Program-made: the position numbers and the translations under genes
Notes under the pieces: generated by a model
Told to the model about the DNA's origin: nothing
What the model saw: only the letters and a program-made list of their open reading frames with translations
Database searches by the model: none
DNA from: Myxococcales bacterium
GTDB taxonomy: Bacteria > Myxococcota_A > Polyangia > Haliangiales > Haliangiaceae
Direction of reading: 5' to 3'
DNA length: 64,000 nt
Assembly: GCA_016720595.1 (NCBI GenBank)
Contig: JADKKI010000025.1
Coordinates: forward strand, 62,001 to 126,000
Shown here: positions 53,708 to 62,340 of the stretch, in pieces
How positions within the stretch are numbered: the stretch's first letter is position 1
How the letters are laid out: each line of letters starts with the position of its first letter

Positions 53708-54676
53708 ATGATCCGATTCGCCGTCCTCGCCTTCGTCGTCTCCTCCGCTGCGGCATGCATCCCGATGCAGCCCGCGACCTATCCAGGAGCAGCGGCGCCC
53801 GATCCCGCGGCGCAGCGCGCGGCGTTCGCACAGAGCATGGGCTATCCGACGAAGAAGTCGCCCGAGGAGCTCGAGCGCACGATCGCCACGCAGACCGAGA
53901 AGTTCAAGCCGACCGGCCGCAAGGGCGAGATCCGGCTCGAGGCTCCCGAGCCGTTCGTGTTCGATGGCGTCAACGGCACCTGCTACACGGTGGTGATGCG
54001 GCTCGGCGAGGGCGCGGCCTGGGGCCTGGGCGCCGAGGCCGGCCTGAAGTTCGACTTCCGCCGCCCGGAGATCGCCGGCTCGGGAGGGCCCGGCGTCGTC
54101 GGCCCGGGCGCCGTCGCCTCGGTCGGCTGCGCCGAGGCCACCGGCCCGATCACGCTGACCATGGCGCCGATGATCGGCCAGGACCCGATCGGCTCCGGGC
54201 CGATCGCGATGCAGCTCTACAGCCACGTGCTGTCGCGCGCCGAGAAGCAGAAGCTGGAGGCCGACAAGCAGCGGCAGATCGCAGAGCAGCGTGAGTTCGC
54301 GGCCCGCGAGGCCGAGCGCCAGGAGGCCGCTCGCCGCCAGCGCGACGCCGAGTTCGCCGCGCGCAGCCGGTCCAACAGCAACAGCAGCAGCTCCAGCTCG
54401 AGCGGCGGCTCGTCAGGGTCTTCGGGCTCGTCGTCGGGTCCCGTCAGCGTGACCATCCGCGGCACCTGCCCCAGGACCGTCCCCGTGTTCTACGGCGACA
54501 AGCCCAAGTACGGCAGCGGCACCAGCTCGTCGGTCAGCTCGAACAGCGTGTCGAGCCACAGCTTCCGCGTGGGCGACATGATGTGGGTCACCGACGACTC
54601 GGGCAACGGCCTCGCCTCGGTCACGATCTCGCAGAGCACGCGGACGCTCGAGGTCGGCTGTACGTCGATCAGGTAG
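53708..54676 (+). CDS. Lipoprotein with coiled coil and Ser-rich linker
   Basis: 322 aa from ATG 53708, lipobox SAAAC. A beta-rich N-terminal domain (PEPFVFDGVNGTCYTVVMRL) with a Cys pair, then a charged coiled coil (AEKQKLEADKQRQIAEQREF, AEFAARSRSN), a Ser/Gly-rich linker and a small C-terminal beta domain (VTIRGTCPRTVPVFYGDKP, RTLEVGCTSI). Similar linker-plus-small-domain lipoproteins are common in myxobacteria. Its stop is 8 nt before a GGGGACGG repeat. Confidence 0.65.
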   Translation: MIRFAVLAFVVSSAAACIPMQPATYPGAAAPDPAAQRAAFAQSMGYPTKKSPEELERTIATQTEKFKPTGRKGEIRLEAPEPFVFDGVNGTCYTVVMRLGEGAAWGLGAEAGLKFDFRRPEIAGSGGPGVVGPGAVASVGCAEATGPITLTMAPMIGQDPIGSGPIAMQLYSHVLSRAEKQKLEADKQRQIAEQREFAAREAERQEAARRQRDAEFAARSRSNSNSSSSSSSGGSSGSSGSSSGPVSVTIRGTCPRTVPVFYGDKPKYGSGTSSSVSSNSVSSHSFRVGDMMWVTDDSGNGLASVTISQSTRTLEVGCTSIR

Positions 54677-54683
54677 GGCGGCA

Positions 54684-54728
54684 GGGGACGGTTTCAACTT
54701 GAGCAACTTGCGGTCGGCAAGTGTGCGA
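54684..54728 (+). repeat. GGGGACGGTTTC repeat, copy 1
   Basis: Starts GGGGACGGTTTCAACTTGAG and ends with a small hairpin CTTGC-GGTCG-GCAAG. It is the left-hand copy of a pair that flanks the DUF3634-type gene, opposite in orientation to the copy at 55212. Begins just after a gene stop. Confidence 0.75.
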
Positions 54729-54769
54729 GATCCCAGGCACGCGCCGCGCTCCGGGAGTGCGACTGTCCG

Positions 54770-55186
54770 GTGTCCGGCTCCGTCCGGACCTGCATGCTCG
54801 CGCTCCCTGTCCTCGCCGTCGTCGGCGTCGTGCTCGTCTGGGCCCTGACGCGGACCGGCGAGCTGTTCTACGTCTCGGTCCGCGACGGCAAGGTCCTGGT
54901 GGTCCGCGGTCGCGTGCCGGTGTCGATGCTCCAGGAGTTCCGCGAGGCCGTGTCGCGTCCGACCGTCCGGCGGGGCTGGATCCGCGGCACCAAGACCGAG
55001 CATGGCGGACGGCTGCACTGCGGCGGCGACATCGACGAGGGCCGCGAGCAGCGGATGCGCAACACGTTCATGCTGTATCCCGCGTCGCAGCTGCGGCACG
55101 CGCCGCTGATCAAGCAGCCAACGCTCGGCCAGCTGTCCGGCGTGGCGTGGATCGCGTGGATGTTCGACCGCTCGAGCCGCGGCTAG
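54770..55186 (+). CDS. DUF3634-type membrane protein
   Basis: 138 aa from GTG 54770, or 130 from ATG 54794. One N-terminal membrane helix (LALPVLAVVGVVLVWAL) then a soluble domain (FYVSVRDGKVLVVRGRVP, GWIRGTKTEHGGRLHCGGD, REQRMRNTFMLYP, TLGQLSGVAWIAWMF) that I recognise as the DUF3634 pattern of unknown function. It lies alone between two inverted copies of the GGGGACGG repeat, so it may be a mobile cassette or simply a gene between two REP-like insertions. Confidence 0.65.
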   Translation: MSGSVRTCMLALPVLAVVGVVLVWALTRTGELFYVSVRDGKVLVVRGRVPVSMLQEFREAVSRPTVRRGWIRGTKTEHGGRLHCGGDIDEGREQRMRNTFMLYPASQLRHAPLIKQPTLGQLSGVAWIAWMFDRSSRG

Positions 55187-55211
55187 CGTGGGCGCTCGCG
55201 CACCACGGTTC

Positions 55212-55254
55212 GCGCACTTGCGGATCGCAAGTTGCTCAAGTTGAAACCGTCCCC
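55212..55254 (-). repeat. GGGGACGGTTTC repeat, copy 2
   Basis: Reverse-orientation copy; its first 29 nt equal copy 1. It lies between the DUF3634-type stop (25 nt) and the cytochrome stop at 55292. Confidence 0.75.
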
Positions 55255-55291
55255 TGATCCGCTGTCGGGCATGGCTCCAGCCGCGGCTCAG

Positions 55292-55594
55292 TCAGTTGAG
55301 CCCGTGCCTGTGGCAAGTGAGGCAGCGGCTCGGGACTTCGTCGGTCCAGCGGTAGCTGGTGAGGTCGGCGTGTAGGGCTTGGGTCTGCGCCTGCTGGTGG
55401 CAGGCGCTCGTGGTGCAGCTGATATCGGCCGCCGTGTTCGTGCCGAGCACGTGACACGCACTGCACTCGAGCACGTGTGGGCGTGTGATCACGAACCCGA
55501 AGTGGACCTCGGCGGCGTCCGGCGAAGCTCGGTGGGGAACGTCACAAGCTCCCATCAATGACGCGATCGCGGCCACCCGCATCGCGGTCCTCAT
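55292..55594 (-). CDS. Multihaem cytochrome c lipoprotein
   Basis: 100 aa from ATG 55594. Lipobox SLMGAC. Three haem-type sites: ECSACHVL (CxxCH), SCTTSACH (CxxxxCH, an unusual spacing) and RCLTCHRH. A small periplasmic electron-transfer protein is likely. It lies between copies 2 and 3 of the GGGGACGG repeat. The N-terminal frame above 55594 lacks coding features. Confidence 0.6.
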   Translation of the reverse strand: MRTAMRVAAIASLMGACDVPHRASPDAAEVHFGFVITRPHVLECSACHVLGTNTAADISCTTSACHQQAQTQALHADLTSYRWTDEVPSRCLTCHRHGLN

Positions 55595-55689
55595 GTGCTC
55601 CAGCCACCCCACCTTGGCCTCAGCGTAGTCGTGCGGCCGTGAGGAATGTCCGGAATTCGAGCGGAGCTCCGCGGGTGACGATCGCGATC

Positions 55690-55784
55690 TCGCGCACTTG
55701 CCGACCGCAAGTTGCTCTACGTCGCAACGCATTCGCGTTGCTGCGTGCCCCACGTGCGTGGGGCCTTGCGTTGAAACCGTCCCC
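55690..55784 (-). repeat. GGGGACGGTTTC repeat, copy 3 with a 50-nt insertion
   Basis: Same ends as copies 1 and 2, but 53 nt (55718-55770) replace the 3 nt seen in copy 2. The insert holds two hairpins: GCAACGC-ATTC-GCGTTGC at 55724-55741 and GCCCCACG-TG-CGTGGGGC at 55747-55764. It lies 3 nt before the lysozyme stop on the same strand. Confidence 0.7.
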
Positions 55785-55787
55785 TCC

Positions 55788-56903
55788 CTATAGCTGGTGC
55801 ATCTCCGAGCACAGGCCGGCGGGGCCGCTCTGCGCATCGTAGTCGACCGGCGCGACCCAGCCGTGGCCGTCGCACTGGTACCAGGTGTTGTCCGAGGAGG
55901 CCTCGACGCAGGAGCGCGGCGCGACCTTGCGGCCGAGGGTCGCCGAGTCGCACCAGCCGAAGGCGGCGGCGCAGCCGGACGAGGAGGAGCGGCCGACCCA
56001 GGCGCCCGCGGAGCACGAGTACCACTTCTGATCGCTCGCGGACTGCACGCAGGTGCCTTCGGTGACCTCGCGGTTGAGGGTCTGCGAGACGCAGCCGTTG
56101 ACCGGCGGGGGCGGCGGCGGGTTGGAGACCACGGCGGCGCCGGCGAAGGCGACGAGGGCGTTGAGGTCGCCGTTGAACTTGTTCATGTCGACGTTACCGG
56201 TGATGCCGTTCACGTGGCCCGAGTCGGTGTGCTGCCAGAACGTCCAGCGCATCCACGGTGCGGGGAGGTTCGGGCACTGCGAGGAGTACGCGGCGATCCA
56301 CAGCGGGTTGCCGGCGAACGAGGTCGGGCCTCCCACCTCGTCGCGCCAGAAGTACATGCCGGTGTAGACGATCGGCTCGACCCCGAGCGCGGTCTTCACG
56401 CGGTCCACCCACTGCCGCACGCGCGAGGCCACGGTCGCCGGGGCGAGCCCGCCATCGGCCTCGACATCGATCACCGGCGGAAGGTCTCCGGGCTGATACG
56501 TCCCGAGCGCGGCGATCATCAGATCGGCCTGCGCGTTCACGTTCTGGCTCGGGCGGAAGAACTGATACGCACCGCGGATGACGCCCGCGGTCTTGGTGTT
56601 CGCCCAGTTCTGCACGAACTTGGGATCGCGGAACGTCGTGCCATCGGAGACGCGCAGGAACGCGAACTTCACGCCCGCGGCCTTGGCCTTCGCCCAGTCG
56701 ACGGTGCCCTGGTAGTACGAGACGTCGACGCCCATCGTCGTGGTGCCCTGCGCACACACGCGCGCCTCGATGACGGTGGTATCCGCGCTCGGATCATCGA
56801 CGAGGGCGACGCCCCCAGCACCTGCCTTGGAGTCCGGATCTGGATCCGTCCCGACGGTGCAGCCAGTGAACAGCGAGAGAACGATGAGCGCGCGGAACGT
56901 CAT
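55788..56903 (-). CDS. GH25-type lysozyme lipoprotein
   Basis: 371 aa from ATG 56903, lipobox LFTGC. GH25 muramidase domain: GVDVSYYQGTVDWAKAKAAG near the start, FAFLRVSDG, the catalytic Asp/Glu cluster PPVIDVEADGG, and YTGMYFW, WIAAYSSQ, WTFWQHTDSG. The C-terminal part has two repeats of a Cys-rich module (WYSCSAGAWVGRS, WYQCDGHGWV), perhaps wall binding. Cleaves peptidoglycan glycan strands; probably exported for prey lysis or wall remodelling. Confidence 0.87.
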   Translation of the reverse strand: MTFRALIVLSLFTGCTVGTDPDPDSKAGAGGVALVDDPSADTTVIEARVCAQGTTTMGVDVSYYQGTVDWAKAKAAGVKFAFLRVSDGTTFRDPKFVQNWANTKTAGVIRGAYQFFRPSQNVNAQADLMIAALGTYQPGDLPPVIDVEADGGLAPATVASRVRQWVDRVKTALGVEPIVYTGMYFWRDEVGGPTSFAGNPLWIAAYSSQCPNLPAPWMRWTFWQHTDSGHVNGITGNVDMNKFNGDLNALVAFAGAAVVSNPPPPPPVNGCVSQTLNREVTEGTCVQSASDQKWYSCSAGAWVGRSSSSGCAAAFGWCDSATLGRKVAPRSCVEASSDNTWYQCDGHGWVAPVDYDAQSGPAGLCSEMHQL

Positions 56904-57083
56904 GAGGCACCCCCGAGGTGGCGGTGCTGGCTTCAGCAAGTGACGTGCCCTCGTGGCCACTCGAGTTGCCGGCGCACGCTGAGGCAGCGTCGGCGATCTA
57001 GCTCACAAGTCTCGTGCGCAGCTCGCGCATCAAACGATCCGGGTTGTGCATCGACATCAGCCGAGATGTGCGCCGGTCACGCA

Positions 57084-57107
57084 CGGTATCGGTGGGTGTC
57101 GATACCG
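57084..57107. repeat. Short inverted repeat CGGTATCG-N8-CGATACCG
   Basis: A perfect 8-bp inverted repeat with an 8-nt loop (57084-57107) in the 270-bp gap between the lysozyme start (56903) and the DUF2500-type stop (57175). No T-run, so it may be an operator rather than a terminator. The gap otherwise shows nothing I can assign. Confidence 0.4.
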
Positions 57108-57174
57108 CAACCGAGCGTGTGCATTGCGACCGAGTGAGGGCAGCTTCGATCCCGCGCGGTCCTCGGCGCCGAGC

Positions 57175-57678
57175 TCAGAGGCGATGGAACGCGGTCACGA
57201 TCGTGAACGCACCCGGCGTCACGTGCGCCACCCCGACGTCGCCAGCCTTGAGCACCGCGTGTACCGCTTCGAGCGCCTGGCTCTCGATCTTCGATCCATC
57301 GGTGCGCAGGAGCTCGAGGTAGAGCAGCGGCGGGGTCGGCCTGGAATCTGCGCGCTTGCCGAGCACGATCACGGGCATCGCCTCCGGCGCGGGCCCGGGT
57401 GAGAAGCCGATCCCCGCGAACATCGAGAACAGGGCGATCCCTGCGAACAGCAGCATCAGCAGCCACGCCAGCCACGTCGCGTCGACATGCCGAAACGAGA
57501 CGACCGCGAGCGTGACAAAGCCGATCGCGAGGCCGAACGAGATCGCGCGTGCGAGCTTCGAGCCCGACGGCTCGGTGCGCATCGCCTCCTCGTAGCCAGG
57601 CCGCGTCGTCAGGTTGGCGAGCCGCTCCTTGGCCGCCTCGATCGCGAGGTCATCATCGGAGCGGACCGCGTCCCGCAC
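57175..57678 (-). CDS. Membrane protein, DUF2500-like
   Basis: 167 aa. Two hydrophobic helices (ISFGLAIGFVTLAVVSF; LAWLLMLLFAGIALFSMFAG) then a soluble domain (MPVIVLGKRADSR, LLYLELLRTDGSKIE, LKAGDVGVAHVTPGAFTIV) that follows the DUF2500 pattern by eye. Start of the frame at 57678 follows the stop of the lipoprotein at 57682 by 3 nt, so they may share a transcript. Function unknown. Confidence 0.6.
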   Translation of the reverse strand: MRDAVRSDDDLAIEAAKERLANLTTRPGYEEAMRTEPSGSKLARAISFGLAIGFVTLAVVSFRHVDATWLAWLLMLLFAGIALFSMFAGIGFSPGPAPEAMPVIVLGKRADSRPTPPLLYLELLRTDGSKIESQALEAVHAVLKAGDVGVAHVTPGAFTIVTAFHRL

Positions 57679-57681
57679 GAG

Positions 57682-58704
57682 CTATTGCGCCTGCGCGCCG
57701 GCGGAGGCGCTGACCGAGGCCGACATCTCGATCGAGACCGAGAACCGAGCCTGGATGTTCGCGCTCGCGGCGATCACCGCGGCGAGCTGCGCGCCCACGC
57801 AGATGCCCTTCTCGCCGATCTGGCCGACGAGCTCACCCGACGCGCGGATCAGCGACGCGCCGGTGGACACCCACTGCACCAGCGCCTTGCCCGCGAGCTC
57901 GAGCTTCTTGCCGGCGCGGATGATCTGCGGCAGCCCCGCGTCGATCGCGGCGAGCGCCTTCTGGAACTTGGTGTCATCGACCACCGTCACGCTCTGCCGC
58001 ACGACCTCGACCTTGGGCTCGGTGCAGGTGGTGCGCATCGACGCGCGGATCTCCGCGCTCGCCTTGCACTCCACCGACGCATCGACGTCGGCATAGCCAT
58101 CGCAGCCGCCGCTGCACTTGCCGTTGCACGTGCCCTGGCACTGGCCATTGCACGCGCCGCCGCTGTTCCCACCGGCGCACGTGCCGTTGCAGGCACCGTT
58201 ACAGGTGCCGCTGCAGCTGCCCTCGCACTTGATGTTGACGTCCGCGGTCGCGCGCGCCTCGCACGAGGCGACGACGCCGGCCGTGAAGTCGACGTCGGTG
58301 TGGCAGACCGATGGCGTGTACTTGGTCACCAGGCGGGACTCGGTCTTGACGCTGACCTGGAGGTTCGCCTGCAGCTCCTGCGAGGCCCGCGTGCAGACCT
58401 CCTTGGTGTTCCCCTGGTCCGAGACGCCGAGGATGCGCGCCATCTTGCGGCACGCGTCCGCGACGGAGTTCTCGAGCTCGAGGCTCGCGCGATCGAGCTC
58501 CGCCGAGGCGATCAGGAAGTTGTACATCTTGCGACCGACCGGATTGACGTCGATCTTGCCGCACGCATCGGGGCTGATGCCGCCGCCGCCACGTCCGCCC
58601 GCGCCTCCGCCGCCGGTCCCGGTCGCCGGGGGAGGGCAGCCCGTGAGAGCCAGCATGGCAAACATCAGAGACAACGCGACGAGCACCACCCGCTGGTTCG
58701 ACAT
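57682..58704 (-). CDS. Lipoprotein with a Cys-Gly repeat region
   Basis: 340 aa from ATG 58704, lipobox ALTGC. A Gly-rich spacer, then a domain (CGKIDVNPVGRKMYNFLIA, ACRKMARILGVSD, ANLQVSVKTESRLVTKYTP), a run of Cys-Gly units (CEGSCSGTCNGACNGT, then CNGQCQGTCNGKCSGGC) that looks like a disulfide-rich rod, and a helical C-terminal part (KFQKALAAIDAGLPQIIRAG). The Cys-x-Gly repeat is unlike its neighbours. Function unknown. Confidence 0.7.
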   Translation of the reverse strand: MSNQRVVLVALSLMFAMLALTGCPPPATGTGGGGAGGRGGGGISPDACGKIDVNPVGRKMYNFLIASAELDRASLELENSVADACRKMARILGVSDQGNTKEVCTRASQELQANLQVSVKTESRLVTKYTPSVCHTDVDFTAGVVASCEARATADVNIKCEGSCSGTCNGACNGTCAGGNSGGACNGQCQGTCNGKCSGGCDGYADVDASVECKASAEIRASMRTTCTEPKVEVVRQSVTVVDDTKFQKALAAIDAGLPQIIRAGKKLELAGKALVQWVSTGASLIRASGELVGQIGEKGICVGAQLAAVIAASANIQARFSVSIEMSASVSASAGAQAQ

Positions 58705-58744
58705 CCGGGCATCCTCGCGCGGAACGGGGGAGCGTGTCTCGGGG

Positions 58745-60223
58745 TCAGCGTGCGAACCGCGCCTCGAACCAGAACGCGGTGACACCCTCGGCGCAGTCGA
58801 CGCCGACGCTGCCGCCGTGGGCGAGCGCGACGGAGCGCACGATCGCGAGGCCGAGGCCGCTGCCACCGTCGGCGTGTCGGGTCGAATAGAACCGATCCCA
58901 GACCCGGGCGCGCGCGGCGGGTGACAGCGCAGCGCCATGGTTCGCGACGATCACGCGCACGCCGTCCTCGCGCCCTTCCACGACGAGGTGCACCCGGGTG
59001 TCGGGCTCGGCGTGCTGCATGGCGTTCGCGACGAGGTTCTCGATCGCGGAGGCGAGCGCTGGCGCACGCCCCGGCACCACGGTGGCGCCGGTGACCGCGA
59101 CCTCGATCTCCATGGGCCAGCGGTGGCCCGCACACGCGCGCGCGAGCTCGGCGAGGTCCACCGGCAGGGCCGCACCGCGATCGTCCTCCACGCGCGCGAG
59201 CTCGAGCAGGCGGGACACCAGGCGATCGAGACGTGCGGTGTCCTCCACGATCATCCCGAGGAACTGCTCGCGCGCCACCGGATCGTCGGCGGCTCCATCG
59301 CGCAGCAGCTCCGCCGCGCCTCGGATCCCGGTGAGCGGCGTCTTGAACTCGTGGCTGATGTCGGCGGCGAGCGTACGGGCGTCGCGAGCGCGGCGCTCGA
59401 GCTCGTCCGTCATCGCCTCCACCGCGCGAGCGAGCTGTCCGATCTCGTCGGCGCGGCGCGTGAGGCGATCGGAGCTCTCCACGGGCTGACGCGCGGCGAT
59501 CCGCTGGGCGCGCCGCGTCAGCTTGCCGAGCGGCCGCGCGATCGTGGTCGCGAGCAGCAGCGTGATCAGCGACGTCAGCACGAGCGTCAGGATCAACACG
59601 CGGACGAGCCACGTGCGGAGGCGGAACAGCTGGAGCTTCACGTCGTGCGTCGAGCGGGTGACGTAGACCACGCCGGTGACGGCTCCGGTGCGATCGATGA
59701 TCGGCAGCGCCGCGAACAGATAGACGCGCCCCTGGTGGTCCCACAGCCGGGTCGCCGAGCCGTACCGCCCCGCGAGTGCGGCCTGGATCTCCTCGCGGCC
59801 GGCGAGGTCGACGGGGCGGGGGATCTCCGGCGCATGCGCGGGCGAGTCGTCGCCGAGGAGCCGCGGCACCGGTCGCTCGGCACCTTCGGGCGGGCCTCCC
59901 CGGTGCGAGTCCGCACGCACGGCGCCCGTGGCGTCGAGGAGCCGGATCCGCGTGCGCGTGTCGCGGGCGGCGGCGGCGAGCATCGGCTCGCGCTGCGCGA
60001 GGGTCACGCCGGCACCGTCGGCGAGCACGGTGGCGCGGACGAGCTTGGCCTGATGGATCATGTCGGTCTCGAGCGCCGCGAGCAGCTGGGACTCGTGGAG
60101 GTTCGCGAACGAGATCCCGATCAGCGGGACGGCCGCGACGATCACGTTGATCAGCAGCAGCCGGTAGCGGATCCGCGCGAGCGCACGGAAGCCGCGCTTA
60201 GCCGCAGCGATAACCGACGCCAT
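58745..60223 (-). CDS. Sensor histidine kinase
   Basis: 492 aa. An N-terminal membrane helix (LLLINVIVAAVPLIGISF), an extracytoplasmic sensor part (about 35-200) and a second helix (LVRVLILTLVLTSLITLLLA), then HAMP, HisKA (DISHEFKTPLTGIRG) and HATPase_c (ENLVANAMQH, WDRFYST, GGSGLGLAIVRSVA). The ATG at 60223 overlaps the response-regulator stop by 26 nt. Layout like ChvG/CreC-type kinases. Signal unknown. Confidence 0.9.
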   Translation of the reverse strand: MASVIAAAKRGFRALARIRYRLLLINVIVAAVPLIGISFANLHESQLLAALETDMIHQAKLVRATVLADGAGVTLAQREPMLAAAARDTRTRIRLLDATGAVRADSHRGGPPEGAERPVPRLLGDDSPAHAPEIPRPVDLAGREEIQAALAGRYGSATRLWDHQGRVYLFAALPIIDRTGAVTGVVYVTRSTHDVKLQLFRLRTWLVRVLILTLVLTSLITLLLATTIARPLGKLTRRAQRIAARQPVESSDRLTRRADEIGQLARAVEAMTDELERRARDARTLAADISHEFKTPLTGIRGAAELLRDGAADDPVAREQFLGMIVEDTARLDRLVSRLLELARVEDDRGAALPVDLAELARACAGHRWPMEIEVAVTGATVVPGRAPALASAIENLVANAMQHAEPDTRVHLVVEGREDGVRVIVANHGAALSPAARARVWDRFYSTRHADGGSGLGLAIVRSVALAHGGSVGVDCAEGVTAFWFEARFAR

Positions 60224-60872
60224 GGACCGTCTCGATCACCGGCGCGCCGGCGGCCGCGAGCTTCGCGCGCAGGTTGCGGACGTGCGTGTCGATCGTGCGC
60301 TCGCTGATGTGGTGATCGTCGCCGTAGACCGTGGCGATCAGCTGGCCGCGCGACAGCACGCGCCCGCGGTGGGTGGCGAGGGTGGCGAGCAGCTTGAGCT
60401 CCGTCGCGGTCACGGTCAGCGGGGTCCCCGCCACACAGACCTCGTGGCGATCGCGATCGATCGAGACCTCGCCGATCGCGAGCCTCGGCCGTGCCACCGG
60501 CACCTCGTCACTCGAGGTCCGGCGCAGCACCGCCGCCACGCGTGCGACCAGCTCGCGCGGTGAGAACGGCTTGGTCAGGTAGTCATCCGCGCCGAGCTCG
60601 AGGCCGAGCACGCGGTCCGCCTCCTCGCCGCGCGAGGACAGGAACACGATCGGCAAGCGATGATGTGCGCGCAGGCGGCGGCACAGCGCGAGCCCGTCGA
60701 GCTCCGGCATCAGGATGTCGAGCACGAGCAGATCGATGCCGCCGCGCTCGATCCGATCGTAGGCGAGCACGCCATCGGTGGCGAGCTCGACGGCATACCC
60801 GGCGCGCGCGAGGGCGAACCGCGCGACCTCGCGGATGTGGGCATCGTCATCACAGATCAGGACGGACGCCAT
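60198..60872 (-). CDS. OmpR-family response regulator
   Basis: 224 aa from ATG 60872. Receiver with acidic triad (CDDD at 7-10), phospho-acceptor D52 (LVLDILMPELDG) and TKPF, then a winged-helix domain (TATELKLLATLATHRGRVLS, ERTIDTHVRNLRAKL, VIETVHGVGYRC). Forms a two-component pair with the kinase at 58745. The gene upstream on the same strand stops at 60878, so the regulator is part of that operon. Confidence 0.93.
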   Translation of the reverse strand: MASVLICDDDAHIREVARFALARAGYAVELATDGVLAYDRIERGGIDLLVLDILMPELDGLALCRRLRAHHRLPIVFLSSRGEEADRVLGLELGADDYLTKPFSPRELVARVAAVLRRTSSDEVPVARPRLAIGEVSIDRDRHEVCVAGTPLTVTATELKLLATLATHRGRVLSRGQLIATVYGDDHHISERTIDTHVRNLRAKLAAAGAPVIETVHGVGYRCG

Positions 60873-60877
60873 GCGGA

Positions 60878-61561
60878 TCAAGAACGGGCGGGGCGGGGCT
60901 GATATTTCCGGTCCGCGTCGCCATCGTGGCAATCGTCCGCCTCGAGAGACGCCTGGTAGGCGAACAGATCACCCAGGCCCTCGACCCGGTTGACCAGCTC
61001 GCGCACCAGCTCACCCGAGGACTGCGCGATCGAAGGCTGGAGGCGCACCAGCTCGGCCTGCGCCACGAGCTGCGCGATCAGCTCGCGGACCTCGTCGAGC
61101 TCGCCGCGGTACCTCTCGCGGAGGGCGCGAAGCTGCGCCAGCGTGCGGACCCGAAGCTGGGCGGTCGCGGCCGCGCTCGTGGCCCCGCGTGCGGCGAGCT
61201 CGTGCGCGCGGCGCTCGGCCTCGCCCACATCGAAGTCCGGGCGGGCGAGCACCTGATCGAGATCGGCGAGGCGTCCACCGGCCTCGCGCAGCCGGCTGGC
61301 CAGCACCCGCGCGGTCTCCGCATCCGGCAGCACGGAGGCCAGCGGCGAGGCCTGCGCGCGCGCGAGCGCCGAGATCAGCTGTGCGGCGCCGGGATCTTGC
61401 TCGTCGCGATGGCCGCTGAACATGAGCGGTGCGGCGAGTGGCCACAGCACCGTCAGGAACACCACGTCACCTGCAGAGATCCGGCGGCGAAGCACCAGCG
61501 CACCGATCGCGATCACCACGCCGATTCCGACGTAGCCGAGGCCGAGGAGGCCGAGCGACAC
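60878..61561 (-). CDS. Membrane protein with coiled-coil tail
   Basis: 227 aa. Two N-terminal helices (LLGLGYVGIGVVIAIGALVL; VVFLTVLWPLAAPLMFSG) then a long helical, Arg/Leu-rich region (AAATAQLRVRTLAQLRAL, ELDEVRELIAQLVAQAEL). No known motif. It lies between the other membrane proteins of the operon and the response regulator. Its stop is 5 nt before the regulator start. Confidence 0.65.
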   Translation of the reverse strand: MSLGLLGLGYVGIGVVIAIGALVLRRRISAGDVVFLTVLWPLAAPLMFSGHRDEQDPGAAQLISALARAQASPLASVLPDAETARVLASRLREAGGRLADLDQVLARPDFDVGEAERRAHELAARGATSAAATAQLRVRTLAQLRALRERYRGELDEVRELIAQLVAQAELVRLQPSIAQSSGELVRELVNRVEGLGDLFAYQASLEADDCHDGDADRKYQPRPARS

Positions 61562-61563
61562 GA

Positions 61564-62340
61564 CTAGTCCTCCCCCGGCAACGGCGCGCGATCCCGGACA
61601 TAGATGCCGCGCGCGGAGCGGACCGCGCCCGTGATCGCATCGAACAAGCTGCCCTCGACCTCACGGACGAACGGCACATCGGGCGTGCGCGGCCGCACGA
61701 GGTACGGTCGCAGCGCCCACGACAGCTGCCCACCGACGAGGGCGAACACCACGCACAGGCCGACGATCGCACTGCCGCGACCGGGGCCGTTCTCGAGCCC
61801 GAGTGCGTGGACGATCATGCGGAGGCTCGCGCACCCCGCGAGCGCGAACACGACCACGGTCCCGAGCACCATGTCGTGATACGAGAGCTCCATCGCGCGC
61901 CCGAGGAGGATCAGCGGCGTGCAGGCGGCGAGCAGCAGGGCTCCGAACGCGAGCGCGGTGATCACGAGCGTGAGATCTGCGGTCAGGCGCGCGCGCCGGC
62001 CGAGGGCCGCGCCGATCGCGGTGAGTGCCGGGGCGGACAGCGCGGCGGTCCCGAGGAGCACGAGCGGGAGCTTGATCGCGGCGAAGCCGATCTGCACGCC
62101 GCCGCGATAGCTGCCGAGCGCGGCGCCGACGATCGCCATCGCGATCGCGATCGTCGCGACCATGGTGCGCGTGATCGCGGCGAGGTCCTGCCCCGCCGAG
62201 ATCCGCGCGAGCATCGCGTCGCGATCGCGCAGCAGCTGATCGATCAGGCCGAAGCTCGCGGCCGGGCTGCCGGACGCAACCGGGCCCACGGGCGCCACGC
62301 CACCACCGGATCCGAGGGACGCGACGGGTGCGGCGATCAC
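61564..62340 (-). CDS. Polytopic membrane protein
   Basis: 258 aa from a GTG at 62340 that overlaps the upstream stop (GTGA). Six or more hydrophobic helices (MVATIAIAMAIVGAALGSY, LPLVLLGTAALSAPALTAI, LVITALAFGALLLAACTPLI, IVGLCVVFALVGGQLSWAL). Ends with a soluble segment (LFDAITGAVRSARGIYVR). The longer frame upstream to 63327 is a high-GC read-through and not real. Transport or regulatory role unknown. Confidence 0.65.
   Translation of the reverse strand: MIAAPVASLGSGGGVAPVGPVASGSPAASFGLIDQLLRDRDAMLARISAGQDLAAITRTMVATIAIAMAIVGAALGSYRGGVQIGFAAIKLPLVLLGTAALSAPALTAIGAALGRRARLTADLTLVITALAFGALLLAACTPLILLGRAMELSYHDMVLGTVVVFALAGCASLRMIVHALGLENGPGRGSAIVGLCVVFALVGGQLSWALRPYLVRPRTPDVPFVREVEGSLFDAITGAVRSARGIYVRDRAPLPGED

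Noticed and set aside
51500..54226. A 908-aa minus-strand frame across the Notum-like gene
   Set aside because: Antisense shadow of real genes.
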